The notes under the pieces: model-generated | Told to the model about the DNA's origin: nothing | The model's database searches: none | The model's input: only the letters and a program-made list of their open reading frames with translations | Assembly (NCBI RefSeq): GCF_041240605.1 | Contig: NZ_CP162487.1 | Span: 2,053,001 to 2,117,000 of the forward strand | Direction of reading: 5' to 3' | Length of the DNA stretch: 64,000 nucleotides | From: Xanthomonas sp. DAR 80977 | GTDB taxonomy: Bacteria; Pseudomonadota; Gammaproteobacteria; Xanthomonadales; Xanthomonadaceae | Translations under genes and position numbers: made by a program | Shown here: piece after piece, positions 31,084 through 38,729 of the stretch | How positions within the stretch are numbered: position 1 is the first letter of the stretch | Layout: every line of letters starts with the position of its first letter

Positions 31084-32391
31084 TCACCACAGCGCGTCGC
31101 GCAGCTTGTACCAGGACATCGCCGCCACCAGCAGCGGCGTGCGCAGCAGGCGCCCGCCGGGAAACGGCGCGTGCGGGATTTTCGCGAACAGGTCCAGGCG
31201 CTGCGCCTGCCCGGCGATGGCCGCGGCGATGACCTCGCCGGCCAGGCCGGTGGCGGCCACGCCGTGGCCGGAGAAGCCCTGCGCGAAATAGACGTTCGGG
31301 CTCAGCCGGCCCCAGTGCGGGGCGCGGTTGCGGGTGATGTCGACGTAGCCGCCCCACACGTAGTCCAGTTCGACCTCGCGCAGCTGCGGGAACACCCGGC
31401 GCATGCGCCGGGTCATGACCCCGCGCAGGCCCGGCGGCGGCAGCGACGAATAGCTGGCGCGGCCGCCGAACAGCAGGCGGTGGTCGCGGCTGAGGCGGAA
31501 GTAGTCCAGCGCCCAGTTCACGTCGGCCACCGCCATGTCGTTGCCGATCAGCTCGCGCGCCAGCGCCGCGCCCAGCGGCGCGCTGGCGCCTATGTAGGTG
31601 CCCACCGGCATGATCCGCGACTCCAGCTCCGGCGCGATGCCGCGCAGCCAGGCATTGCCGGCGAGCACCGCGAAATCGGCCTGGACCTCGCCGTGGGCGC
31701 CGCGCAGGATCGGCCGCGCGCCGCGCACCAGCGCGGTCACCGGCGACTGCTCGTAGATGCGCACGCCGGCGGCCAGCGCCGCGCGCGCCAGCCCGCGCGC
31801 GTACTCGAGCGGGTGCAGGTGGCCGCTGGCCGGATCGTACATCGCGCCCAGGTAGCGCTCGCTGCGCAGCTGCGTGCGCAACTGGTCGCGGTCCCACCAC
31901 TGCAGCGGATAGTCGTAGCGCTGCGCCATCTCGACGATGCCGGCCTGCAGCGCGCGCACCTGGCGCGGCTTGATCGCCACGTGCGCATGGCCGTCGCGCC
32001 AGTCGCAGGCGATGGCATGGCGCTGGATGCGCTCGCGCAGCAGTCGCATGCCGTCGCGCGAGAAGTCGAACAGCAGCCGCGCGTCGGCCTGGCCGAGCAG
32101 CGTTTCCAGCGTGTGCTGCTCGCAGCCGTAGCCGACGATGGCCTGGCCGCCGTTGCGCCCGGACGCGCCCCAGCCGACCCGCTGCGCCTCCACGATCGCG
32201 ACCTGGTAGCCGGCCTCGGCCAGCGCCAGCGCCGCGCTCAGCCCGGTATAGCCGGCTCCGAGGATGCACACGTCGGCCCGCACCTGCCCGCGCAACGGCG
32301 GCTGCGGCGGGAAAGGGTGGGCGCTGGCGGTGTACCAGGAAGTGTCGGGACTCGGGACTCGGGACTCGGGACTAGAGGAGGAGCGGGTCAT
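31084..32391 (-). CDS. puuB: FAD-dependent gamma-glutamylputrescine oxidoreductase (PuuB-like)
   Basis: 435 residues, DAO/glycine-oxidase fold. The FAD site is VCILGAGYTGLSAALALAEAG with VEAQRVGWGASGRNGGQ, the PuuB pattern. Later come VLAGNAWLRGIAPELE, DYFRLSRDHRLLFGGRASYS, DYVWGGYVDITRNRAPHWG and GFSGHGVAATGLAG. PuuB oxidises gamma-glutamylputrescine to gamma-glutamyl-gamma-aminobutyraldehyde with release of ammonia and H2O2. It lies 99 bp after puuA on the same strand. The first 15 residues (SSSPESRVPSPDT) are encoded by a GGGACTC heptamer array; the conserved protein begins at SWYTASAH, so the true start might be further in, but no nearer ATG exists. Confidence 0.88.
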   Translation of the reverse strand: MTRSSSSPESRVPSPDTSWYTASAHPFPPQPPLRGQVRADVCILGAGYTGLSAALALAEAGYQVAIVEAQRVGWGASGRNGGQAIVGYGCEQHTLETLLGQADARLLFDFSRDGMRLLRERIQRHAIACDWRDGHAHVAIKPRQVRALQAGIVEMAQRYDYPLQWWDRDQLRTQLRSERYLGAMYDPASGHLHPLEYARGLARAALAAGVRIYEQSPVTALVRGARPILRGAHGEVQADFAVLAGNAWLRGIAPELESRIMPVGTYIGASAPLGAALARELIGNDMAVADVNWALDYFRLSRDHRLLFGGRASYSSLPPPGLRGVMTRRMRRVFPQLREVELDYVWGGYVDITRNRAPHWGRLSPNVYFAQGFSGHGVAATGLAGEVIAAAIAGQAQRLDLFAKIPHAPFPGGRLLRTPLLVAAMSWYKLRDALW

Positions 32392-32489
32392 GGCAGCGGG
32401 TTGCTGGGATGGGGAAACATGGGGTCAGCCTCCGGATGCGTGGCGTTTGCTTTTTCGAATCCCCAATCCCCAATGTCCAATCCCGGCCC
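32346..32489. repeat. inverted pair of heptamer arrays (GGGACTC variant and GGGATTG)
   Basis: A GGGACTC array at 32346-32372 (four units) faces a CCCCAAT/CCGAATC-type array at 32455-32487. The second array abuts the stop codon of puuA (minus strand TGA at 32491-32493). The first lies within the 5' end of puuB. Units differ by one base (GGGACTC against GGGATTC), so the two arrays pair only partly. Confidence 0.7.
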
Positions 32490-32490
32490 C

Positions 32491-33870
32491 TCACACCGTA
32501 CGCAGGTACCAGCGGTAATCCAGATCGCTCACCTGCGCGTGGAAATCCAGCATCTCGCGGCGCTTCTGCTGGCCGTAGACGTGGCGGAAGCGGGTACCGA
32601 AGCGGTCGGCCACGAAGTCGCTGGCGAGGAAGCCGGCGATCGCGCCGCGCCAGTCCGGATGGCGGATCTCGGTCTGCGCATAGGCGTTGCCCTGCACCGG
32701 CGGGCCGGGATCGAAGCGGTGCTGCAGGCCGTGCTCGATGCCGGCCAGCACCGCCGCGGCGACCAGGTAGGGATTGGCGTCGGCGCCGGCGATGCGGTGC
32801 TCGATGCGGGTGTTGGCCGGATCGCTGTGCGGCACCCGCATCGCCACCGTGCGGTTGTTGAAGCCCCAGCTGTCGTTGAGCGGCACGAACGCGTTGGCCA
32901 CGAAGCGGCGGTAGCTGTTGGCGTGCGGGGCGAACAGCAGCAGGCAGTCGTCGGCGCTGCGCTGCAGGCCGCCGATGGCGTGGCGCAGCGCCTCGGCCGG
33001 CGCCTGCGGGGTGCCGGCGAAGACGTTGCCGCCGCTCTCGTCGAGCAGGCTCACGTGCAGGTGCAGGCCGCTGCCCGATTGCGCGGCGAACGGCTTGGCC
33101 ATGAAGCTGGCGAGCAGGCCCTGCTGCTGCGCGGTCGCCTTGATCGCGCGCTTGAGCATCAGCGCATCGTCGCAGGCGGCGAGCGCGTCGTCGCGGTGCT
33201 TGAGGTTGATCTCGAACTGGCCGGGCGCGTACTCGGCGACCGCGGTATCGGCGGGGATGCCCTGCGCGCGGCAGGCCTGCGCGACCGCGTCGGTGAAGCC
33301 GCGCTGGTCGTCCAGTTCCTGCATGTAGTAGACCTGGGTGCTGTCGTTGCGCTGGCCGGTGTGCGCCTGCAGCGGCGGCTGCGGCCGGCCGTCGGCGTCG
33401 GCACGCGGATCGAACAGGTAGAACTCCAGTTCCACCGCGATCACCGGGGTCAGCCCGCGCGCGCGCAGCCGCGCCAGCACCCGCGCCAGCACCTCGCGCG
33501 GGGCGAAGTCCAGCGGGTCGCCTGCCTCGTCGCGCATCGCCAGCAGCAGCTGCGCCGACGGCACCGGCGCCCACGGCACCGGCTGCAGCGTGCCGGGCAC
33601 CGGGAAGCACAGCCGGTCCTCGTCGCCGATGTCGTAGCCCAGGCCGGTCTCCTCGACCGTGTTGCCGGTGATGTCGGTGGCGATCAGCGACATCGGCAGG
33701 CACACCCCGTCGCGATAGACCTTGTCCAGCGCGTCGCGGGTGATGCGCTTGCCGCGCAGCAGGCCGTTGCTGTCCGGCAGCAGCAGGTCGATCTGTTCGC
33801 AGCCGGGGATGCGTTGCAGGGCCTGGGCGGCGTCCGGGGGCAGGAGCGGAGCGTCGTGGGTGCGGGTCAT
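32491..33870 (-). CDS. puuA: gamma-glutamylputrescine synthetase (PuuA-like glutamine synthetase)
   Basis: 459 residues of the glutamine synthetase fold. It follows E. coli PuuA closely in outline: IDLLLPDSNGLLRGKRI, ATDITGNTVEETGLGYDIGDEDR, VELEFYLFDPRADADG, AEYAPGQFEINL, SGSGLHLHVSL, PHANSYRRF, NRTVAMRVP and IEHRIAGADANPYLV. Metal and ATP residues of the GS fold (E-x-E, H-x-H, E-x-R) are present. Reaction: glutamate plus putrescine plus ATP gives gamma-glutamylputrescine, the first step of the Puu route. Upstream (33916-33935) is a candidate PuuR site shared in form with those at 17.9-18.06 kb. It is divergent from puuD. Confidence 0.9.
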   Translation of the reverse strand: MTRTHDAPLLPPDAAQALQRIPGCEQIDLLLPDSNGLLRGKRITRDALDKVYRDGVCLPMSLIATDITGNTVEETGLGYDIGDEDRLCFPVPGTLQPVPWAPVPSAQLLLAMRDEAGDPLDFAPREVLARVLARLRARGLTPVIAVELEFYLFDPRADADGRPQPPLQAHTGQRNDSTQVYYMQELDDQRGFTDAVAQACRAQGIPADTAVAEYAPGQFEINLKHRDDALAACDDALMLKRAIKATAQQQGLLASFMAKPFAAQSGSGLHLHVSLLDESGGNVFAGTPQAPAEALRHAIGGLQRSADDCLLLFAPHANSYRRFVANAFVPLNDSWGFNNRTVAMRVPHSDPANTRIEHRIAGADANPYLVAAAVLAGIEHGLQHRFDPGPPVQGNAYAQTEIRHPDWRGAIAGFLASDFVADRFGTRFRHVYGQQKRREMLDFHAQVSDLDYRWYLRTV

Positions 33871-33915
33871 GGCGGCGGCCTGCGGGAGTGTGCCGAGCTT
33901 AACAGAGCCGGCTCT

Positions 33916-33935
33916 GCGTCAAGAATACTCAACAC
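33916..33935 (+). promoter_or_regulatory. candidate PuuR-type operator, site 4 (puuA side)
   Basis: GCGTCAAG, 6 nt, CAACAC, 45 bp before the puuA start. On the minus strand the first half reads as TTGACG, which can serve as a -35, followed 15 bp on by TAAGCT. Matches sites 1 and 2 at 12-13 of 14 half-site positions. Just beside it is a perfect 12-bp palindrome, AGAGCCGGCTCT (33904-33915). Confidence 0.55.
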
Positions 33936-34080
33936 GGTGGCCTGCCTGGTCTGGCGATGCGGCGGCTGGCGGCGGCATGCGCTTGCCGCTGCACTGCGTT
34001 CCTGCGCTGCAATAGGCCGTGTCGCAGCGCTTGCCGGCGGCGCCGGCGGGCACCGGCCGGCACCGGCATGCCGCCGCCTC

Positions 34081-34100
34081 GTGTTGTAAAAATCAAACGC
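34081..34100 (-). promoter_or_regulatory. candidate PuuR-type operator, site 3 (puuD side)
   Basis: Read on the minus strand: GCGT, a T-rich centre, then CAACAC. The plus-strand GTGTTGTAAAAAT resembles the plus strand of site 1 (GTGTTGAAAAAAC). It lies 38 bp before the puuD start, where it would overlap the -10 region (TAAAAA). The inner part of the first half (TTGA) differs from the AAAG/CAAG of the other sites, so it is the weakest match. Confidence 0.5.
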
Positions 34101-34138
34101 CCGGGGTAAGTTGCGACGACGCCACACGAGCTCTTCGC

Positions 34139-34894
34139 ATGGCCGTATCGCCCCTGGTCGGCCTGCCGACCGATCGCAAGCTCATCGGCCAGCATCCGTT
34201 CCTGGTTGCCGGAGAGAAGTATCTGCGCGCCGCGGTCGATGGTGCCGGGGTGACCCCGGTGCTGCTGCCGTCGCTGCAGCCGCCGGTCGCGCCGCGCGAC
34301 TGGCTGGCGCGGCTGGACGGCCTGCTGCTGACCGGGGCGGTCAGCAACATCGAACCGCACCACTACGGCGACGAGCCCAGCTGGCTCGGCAATCCGCACG
34401 ATCCGGCGCGCGACCTCACCACCCTGGACCTGATCCCGCAGGCGATCTCGCTCGGCATGCCGATCCTGGCGATCTGCCGCGGCTTCCAGGAAATCAACGT
34501 CGCCCTGGGCGGCACCCTGCACCAGAAGGTGCATGCGGTGCCCGGGCTGTCCGATCATCGCGAAGACACCCAGGCACCGCTGGACCTGCAGTACGCGCCA
34601 GTGCACGAGGTGATCCTGAGCGAGGGCGGCTGGCTGGCGGAGATCGCCGGCAGGCAGCGCGTGCGGGTCAATTCGCTGCACGGGCAGGGCGTGGCCCGGC
34701 TCGGCGGCGACCTGGTCGTGGAGGCGCTGGCGCCGGACGGGCTGATCGAGGCGTTCCGCGGCGTCGGCCCCGGCTTCCTGCTCGGCGTACAGTGGCACCC
34801 GGAATGGCGCGTGCTCGACGACCCGTTCTACCTGGGCATCTTCCAATCCTTCGGCGATGCCTGTCGCCACTACGCGGCTCGCCGCAAACACTGA
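34139..34894 (+). CDS. puuD: gamma-glutamyl-gamma-aminobutyrate hydrolase (PuuD-like)
   Basis: 251 residues, class I glutamine-amidotransferase-like peptidase C26. Start MAVSPLVGLPTDRKLIGQHP; GLLLTGAVSNIEPHHYG (the PuuD/PuuD-like oxyanion region); nucleophile C113 in AICRGFQEINVALGGTL; H220 and E222 in VQWHPEWR. It frees GABA and glutamate from gamma-glutamyl-GABA. It is divergent from puuA across 268 bp that hold two candidate PuuR sites, and 13 bp from the next glutamine-synthetase homologue. The ATG at 34139 gives the standard length. Confidence 0.9.
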   Translation: MAVSPLVGLPTDRKLIGQHPFLVAGEKYLRAAVDGAGVTPVLLPSLQPPVAPRDWLARLDGLLLTGAVSNIEPHHYGDEPSWLGNPHDPARDLTTLDLIPQAISLGMPILAICRGFQEINVALGGTLHQKVHAVPGLSDHREDTQAPLDLQYAPVHEVILSEGGWLAEIAGRQRVRVNSLHGQGVARLGGDLVVEALAPDGLIEAFRGVGPGFLLGVQWHPEWRVLDDPFYLGIFQSFGDACRHYAARRKH

Positions 34895-34907
34895 ATCGAC
34901 ATTTCCC

Positions 34908-36290
34908 ATGGCCAGCCGACCGCGTTCCCGCAAGAACACCCCCGAACAGCAGGAAAGCTCGCTGCGGCGCTGGTTGAAGGACCGCCACATCACCGAGGTG
35001 GAGTGCCTGGTGCCGGACATCACCGGCAACGCGCGCGGCAAGATCATTCCCGCGGCCAAGTTCTCCCACGACTACGGCACGCGCCTGCCCGAGGGCATCT
35101 TCGCCACCACCGTCACCGGCGAGTATCCCGACGACTACTACGACCTGACTTCGCCGTCGGATTCGGACATGCAGCTGCGCCCGGACCCGGACACGGTGCG
35201 GATGGTGCCCTGGGCCACCGACCCGACCGCGCAGGTGATCCACGACTGCTACACCAAGGACGGCCAGCCGCACGACCTGGCGCCGCGCAACGTGCTGCGC
35301 GGCGTGCTCGAGGCGTACGCCGCGATCGGCTTCAAGCCGGTGGTGGCGCCGGAACTGGAATTCTTCCTGGTGCAGAAGAACACCGACCCGGATTTCCCGC
35401 TGCTGCCGCCGGCCGGGCGCTCGGGGCGGCCGGAGACGGCGCGGCAGTCGTACTCGATCGACGCGGTCAACGAGTTCGACCCGATCCTGGACCTGATGTA
35501 CGACTACTGCGATGCGATGGAACTGGACGTGGACACCTTGATCCACGAATCCGGCGCGGCGCAGCTGGAGGTCAACTTCACCCATTCCGACGCGCTGTCG
35601 CGCGCCGACCAGGTGTTCCTGTTCAAGCGCACCATGCGCGAGGCGGCGATGCGTCACGGCGTATACGCCACGTTCCTGGCCAAGCCGATGGAGAACGAGC
35701 CGGGCAGCGCGATGCACATCCACCAGAGCCTGGTCGACAAGCACGGCAAGAACGTGTTCAGCGGCCGCCGCGCCGGCGAGTACAGCCGCACCTTCGCGCA
35801 CTACCTGGCCGGGCTGCAGAAGTACGTGCCGATGGCGATGGCGGTGCTGGCGCCGAACGTCAACTCCTACCGCCGGCTGATGTTCGGCGAGGTGTCGCCG
35901 AGCAACGTGCTGTGGGGCTTCGACAACCGCACCTGCGGGCTGCGGGTGCCGATCGACACGATCGAGAACATGCGGGTGGAAAGCCGCTTCGCCGGCTCCG
36001 ACGCCAATCCGTACCTGGCGATGGCGGCGACGCTGGCCTGCGGCCTGCTGGGCATCCGCGAGAAGCTGGAGCCGACCGCGCCGATCAGCGGCAACGGCAA
36101 GGAGATGGGCTATCAGTTGCCGCGCTCGCTGGGCGAGGCGCTGGACGAGTTGGAGCGCTGCATGCCGCTGCAGGAGTTGCTGGGACCGCGTTTCGTGCGC
36201 GCCTACATCTCGGTCAAGCGCAAGGAATACGAGACCTTCTTCCGGGTGATCAGTTCGTGGGAGCGGGAGTTCCTGTTGTTGAACGTGTGA
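34908..36290 (+). CDS. second glutamine-synthetase-family ligase (polyamine gamma-glutamylation candidate)
   Basis: 460 residues, complete GS fold: CLVPDITGNARGKIIPAAKF, APELEFFLVQKNTDPDFP, ESGAAQLEVNFTHSDALSRAD, PGSAMHIHQSLVDKHGKNVF, APNVNSYRRLMFGEVSPSNV, and ESRFAGSDANPYLAMAA. It is clearly diverged from the PuuA-like protein at 32491 in the first 150 residues and in the C-terminus. No adenylylation-loop Tyr context of GlnA is evident, and the protein resembles the GlnA-like ligases used for polyamine or monoamine gamma-glutamylation. A different acceptor from PuuA (spermidine, diaminopropane, ethanolamine) is possible. It follows puuD by 13 bp. An earlier in-frame ATG at 34857 would overlap puuD. 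Confidence 0.87.
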   Translation: MASRPRSRKNTPEQQESSLRRWLKDRHITEVECLVPDITGNARGKIIPAAKFSHDYGTRLPEGIFATTVTGEYPDDYYDLTSPSDSDMQLRPDPDTVRMVPWATDPTAQVIHDCYTKDGQPHDLAPRNVLRGVLEAYAAIGFKPVVAPELEFFLVQKNTDPDFPLLPPAGRSGRPETARQSYSIDAVNEFDPILDLMYDYCDAMELDVDTLIHESGAAQLEVNFTHSDALSRADQVFLFKRTMREAAMRHGVYATFLAKPMENEPGSAMHIHQSLVDKHGKNVFSGRRAGEYSRTFAHYLAGLQKYVPMAMAVLAPNVNSYRRLMFGEVSPSNVLWGFDNRTCGLRVPIDTIENMRVESRFAGSDANPYLAMAATLACGLLGIREKLEPTAPISGNGKEMGYQLPRSLGEALDELERCMPLQELLGPRFVRAYISVKRKEYETFFRVISSWEREFLLLNV

Positions 36291-36372
36291 GCCTGCCATC
36301 GATGGTGATGGTGATGGCGATGGCGGATCAGGCAGGGTGCAGTCACTAGCTGTTGTTGTTGCTGTTGAATTC

Positions 36373-37039
36373 GCCGTTGCCGTTGCTTTTGATTTGCCGG
36401 GTTCCCTTCCGTAGCGGCGAACCAGGCGGGAAAAACCCGAAGGGCGGCGCACAGGGATGTGCGCCGTCCGCGGCAGGGGCAGGGCTCGCCGGAAAAAGGC
36501 GAAGCACTGCTTCGCCCCGGCGAGCGGGCTGGCGCCGCGAGGCGACTGCCCCGGACTTGGCCGCGTAGCGGACAAGCCCCTTCCGCGGATCCCGTCTGGT
36601 TCGCGGACCCGGAGCGCGCAGCGCGGAGGGCGCGCAGGCAGGGCGCGCTTTCTTTTGGTTACTTTTCTTTGCGCGAGCAAAGAAAAGTAACTCGCCGCAA
36701 GGCGAAAGCTTTGCTCCTGCTCCTGCATTTGCTTCATGTTGTTGCTCAAGGGTTACGGGCGGAGGCAAAAACAAAGGCTAGAGGCAAAGGCTTTCGCGCT
36801 TTGGCGCGAGTCACTTTTCTTTGCTCGTGCAAAGAAAAGTAACCAAAAGAAAGCACGCCCTGCCGAGCGCCTTCCGCGCTGCGCGCTCCAGGTCCGCGTC
36901 CACGACGGGGATTCGCGGAAGGGGCATCCTGCCCCTGCCGCGAACGGCGCACATCCATGTGCGCCGCCCCTGCGGGGTTTTTCCCCGCCATGGCCGCCGC
37001 TCGGAAGGGAACCCGGTAAGTCAAAAGCAACGGCAACGG
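36373..37039. repeat. long imperfect inverted repeat with internal hairpins (intergenic)
   Basis: Left arm 36373-36693 and right arm 36808-37039 are inverse copies. Both end outward in CCGTTGCCGTTGCTTTTGA (right arm as its inverse) and share blocks such as GGAAGGGAACCCGG, GGCGCACAT.C.TGTGCGCCG, GGTCCGCG and CCAAAAGAAAGC.CGCCCTGCC. The left arm has about 90 extra bases. Near the centre each arm carries its own hairpin: TTACTTTTCTTTGC / GCAAAGAAAAGTAA at 36659-36690 (perfect) and 36811-36842 (one mismatch). The stretch 36291-36372 before it holds only ATGGTG and TTGTTG simple repeats. No open frame with a recognisable protein domain is present and no transposase. Confidence 0.85.
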
Positions 37040-37255
37040 CAACCGCAAAGACAACAGCCAAAGCAACAGCCAAAGCAACAGCGACAGCCAAGCAACAGCC
37101 AAGCGACAGCGACAGCCAAGCAACGGCAACGGCAACGGCCAAAGCAACGGCGACAGCCAAGGCAACGGCAAAGAGCCGGGGCGAGAGCGAACGCAGCAGC
37201 AACAGGCAAAACGACGGTGGCAACGACAGCAACAGCAACAGGCACAGCAACGAGC
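37022..37255 (+). repeat. C/A-rich simple-sequence tract upstream of the aminotransferase
   Basis: About 230 bp built from GGCAAC, AGCAAC and AGCCAA units with almost no T on the plus strand. It continues the CAACGGCAACGG edge of the inverted repeat. It runs in frame with the following gene and would read as Lys-Ala-Thr-Ala-Thr repeats, but that is a by-product of the repeat. GGAG at 37258-37261 then gives a proper start at 37267. The tract is unstructured single-strand C/A on the transcript, which could act as a translational enhancer or spacer (inference). Confidence 0.8.
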
Positions 37256-37266
37256 ATGGAGTGGAC

Positions 37267-38631
37267 ATGGATCGGATAGAGACGCGGACCCTGCAGGACC
37301 TGGATGCGGCGCATCACCTGCACCCGTTCAACGACAACGCCGCGCTGGCCCAGAAAGGCACGCGCATCCTCACCCGTGGCGACGGCGCCTACGTCTGGGA
37401 TGCCGACGGCAACAAGCTGCTCGACGCCTTCGCCGGGCTGTGGTGCGTCAACGTCGGCTACGGGCGCAAGGAACTCGGCCAGGCCGCCGCGCGGCAGATG
37501 GAACAGCTGGCGTACTACAACAGCTTCTTCCAGTGCACCACCGAACCCACCATCCGCCTGGCCGCCAAACTCGCCGAACTGACCCCCGGCGACCTCGACC
37601 ATGCCTTCTTCACCAACTCCGGCTCCGAGGCCAACGACACCATCCTGCGCCTGGTGCGGCACTTCTGGGCGGTGCAGGACCAGCCGCAGAAGACCATCTT
37701 CATCGGCCGCCACGACGGCTACCACGGCACCACCATGGCCGGCGCCAGCCTCGGAGGCATGAAGGGCATGCACCGCCAGGGCGGCCTGCCGATCCCCGAC
37801 ATCCACCACATCGACCCGCCCTACGGCTTCGGCGACGGCGGCGACCTGGACCCGGAGGAATACGGCCTGCTTGCCGCGCGCCGGCTGGAGGACAAGATCC
37901 TGGAGCTGGGGCCGCAGCGCGTGGCCGCGTTCATCGGCGAGCCGATCATGGGCGCGATCGGCGTCTACATCCCGCCGCGCAGCTACTGGCCGGAGATCGA
38001 GCGCATCTGCCGCCGCTACGACGTGCTGCTGGTCGCCGACGAGGTGATCTGCGGCTTCGGCCGCACCGGCGAATGGTTCGGCGCGCAGCACTTCGGTTTC
38101 CAGCCGGACGTGATGACCATCGCCAAGGGCATCACCTCCGGCTACATCCCGCTCGGCGCGGCCATGTTCGGCAAGCGCGTGGCCACGGTGCTGAAGGAGC
38201 AGGGCGGCGAGCTGGCGCACGGTTGCACCTATTCGGGGCATCCGGTGTGCGCGGCGGTGGCGCTGGAGAACCTGCGCCTGCTGCAGGACGAGGGCATCGT
38301 CGAACGCGCGCGCCGCGAGATCGCGCCGTACCTGGCGCAGCGCTGGGCCGAGCTGGGCGAGCACCGGCTGGTCGGCGAGGCGCGCATCGTCGGCATGATC
38401 GGTGCGCTGGAACTGGTGCCGGACAAGCCGCGCCGGCAGTATTTCCCCGACCGCGGCAAGGTCGGCGCGCTGTGCCGCGACCATGCGCTGCGCCGCGGCC
38501 TGATCCTGCGCGCGACCAACGATGCGATGCTGCTGTCACCGCCGCTGATCCTCAGCCGCGCCCAGGTCGACGAGCTGTTCGACAAGGCCTGGCTGGCGCT
38601 GGAGGACACCGCGCAGGCGCTGGGCAAATAG
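37267..38631 (+). CDS. class III aminotransferase, polyamine/omega-amino acid type (SpuC/PuuE-like)
   Basis: 454 residues, PLP fold type I. Visible: HLHPFNDNAALAQKGTRILTRGDGAYVWD (typical of putrescine/polyamine:pyruvate aminotransferases of the SpuC group), GLWCVNVGYGRKEL, FFTNSGSEANDTILRLVRHFW, GRHDGYHGTTMAGASLGGM, VADEVICGFGRTGEWFG and PLP-lysine K287 in TIAKGITSG. It could transaminate putrescine directly to 4-aminobutyraldehyde, or GABA to succinate semialdehyde; context allows either. GGAG at 37258-37261 sets the ATG at 37267. Open frame continues upstream through the repeat, but that extension is not credible protein. potF genes follow after 98 bp. Confidence 0.88.
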   Translation: MDRIETRTLQDLDAAHHLHPFNDNAALAQKGTRILTRGDGAYVWDADGNKLLDAFAGLWCVNVGYGRKELGQAAARQMEQLAYYNSFFQCTTEPTIRLAAKLAELTPGDLDHAFFTNSGSEANDTILRLVRHFWAVQDQPQKTIFIGRHDGYHGTTMAGASLGGMKGMHRQGGLPIPDIHHIDPPYGFGDGGDLDPEEYGLLAARRLEDKILELGPQRVAAFIGEPIMGAIGVYIPPRSYWPEIERICRRYDVLLVADEVICGFGRTGEWFGAQHFGFQPDVMTIAKGITSGYIPLGAAMFGKRVATVLKEQGGELAHGCTYSGHPVCAAVALENLRLLQDEGIVERARREIAPYLAQRWAELGEHRLVGEARIVGMIGALELVPDKPRRQYFPDRGKVGALCRDHALRRGLILRATNDAMLLSPPLILSRAQVDELFDKAWLALEDTAQALGK

Positions 38632-38729
38632 GCCGGCGCTGGTTAGTCTGGATGTGTCGTCTTGAGTCGGCCGCGCGACGCCGCGGCGTGTATCTTCCGA
38701 TCTTCCCCATGGACCTGCGGAGACCTGCA

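Noticed and set aside
31078..34089. Plus-strand open frame across puuB and puuA
   Set aside because: Antisense shadow of two complete enzymes, with no codon-use or domain support.
36373..37039. Insertion sequence
   Set aside because: No transposase frame, and the arms are far too long for terminal inverted repeats. A non-autonomous element remains possible and is kept as a finding.
36736..37266. In-frame upstream extension of the aminotransferase (about 177 residues)
   Set aside because: It is the translated inverted repeat and C/A tract (Lys-Ala-Thr runs). The good ribosome-binding site and family-length start are at 37258-37267.
36457..37279. Several short frames within the inverted repeat that look like small basic proteins
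   Set aside because: They are readings of the repeat in different frames, present in both arms; no start with a ribosome-binding site and no known domain.
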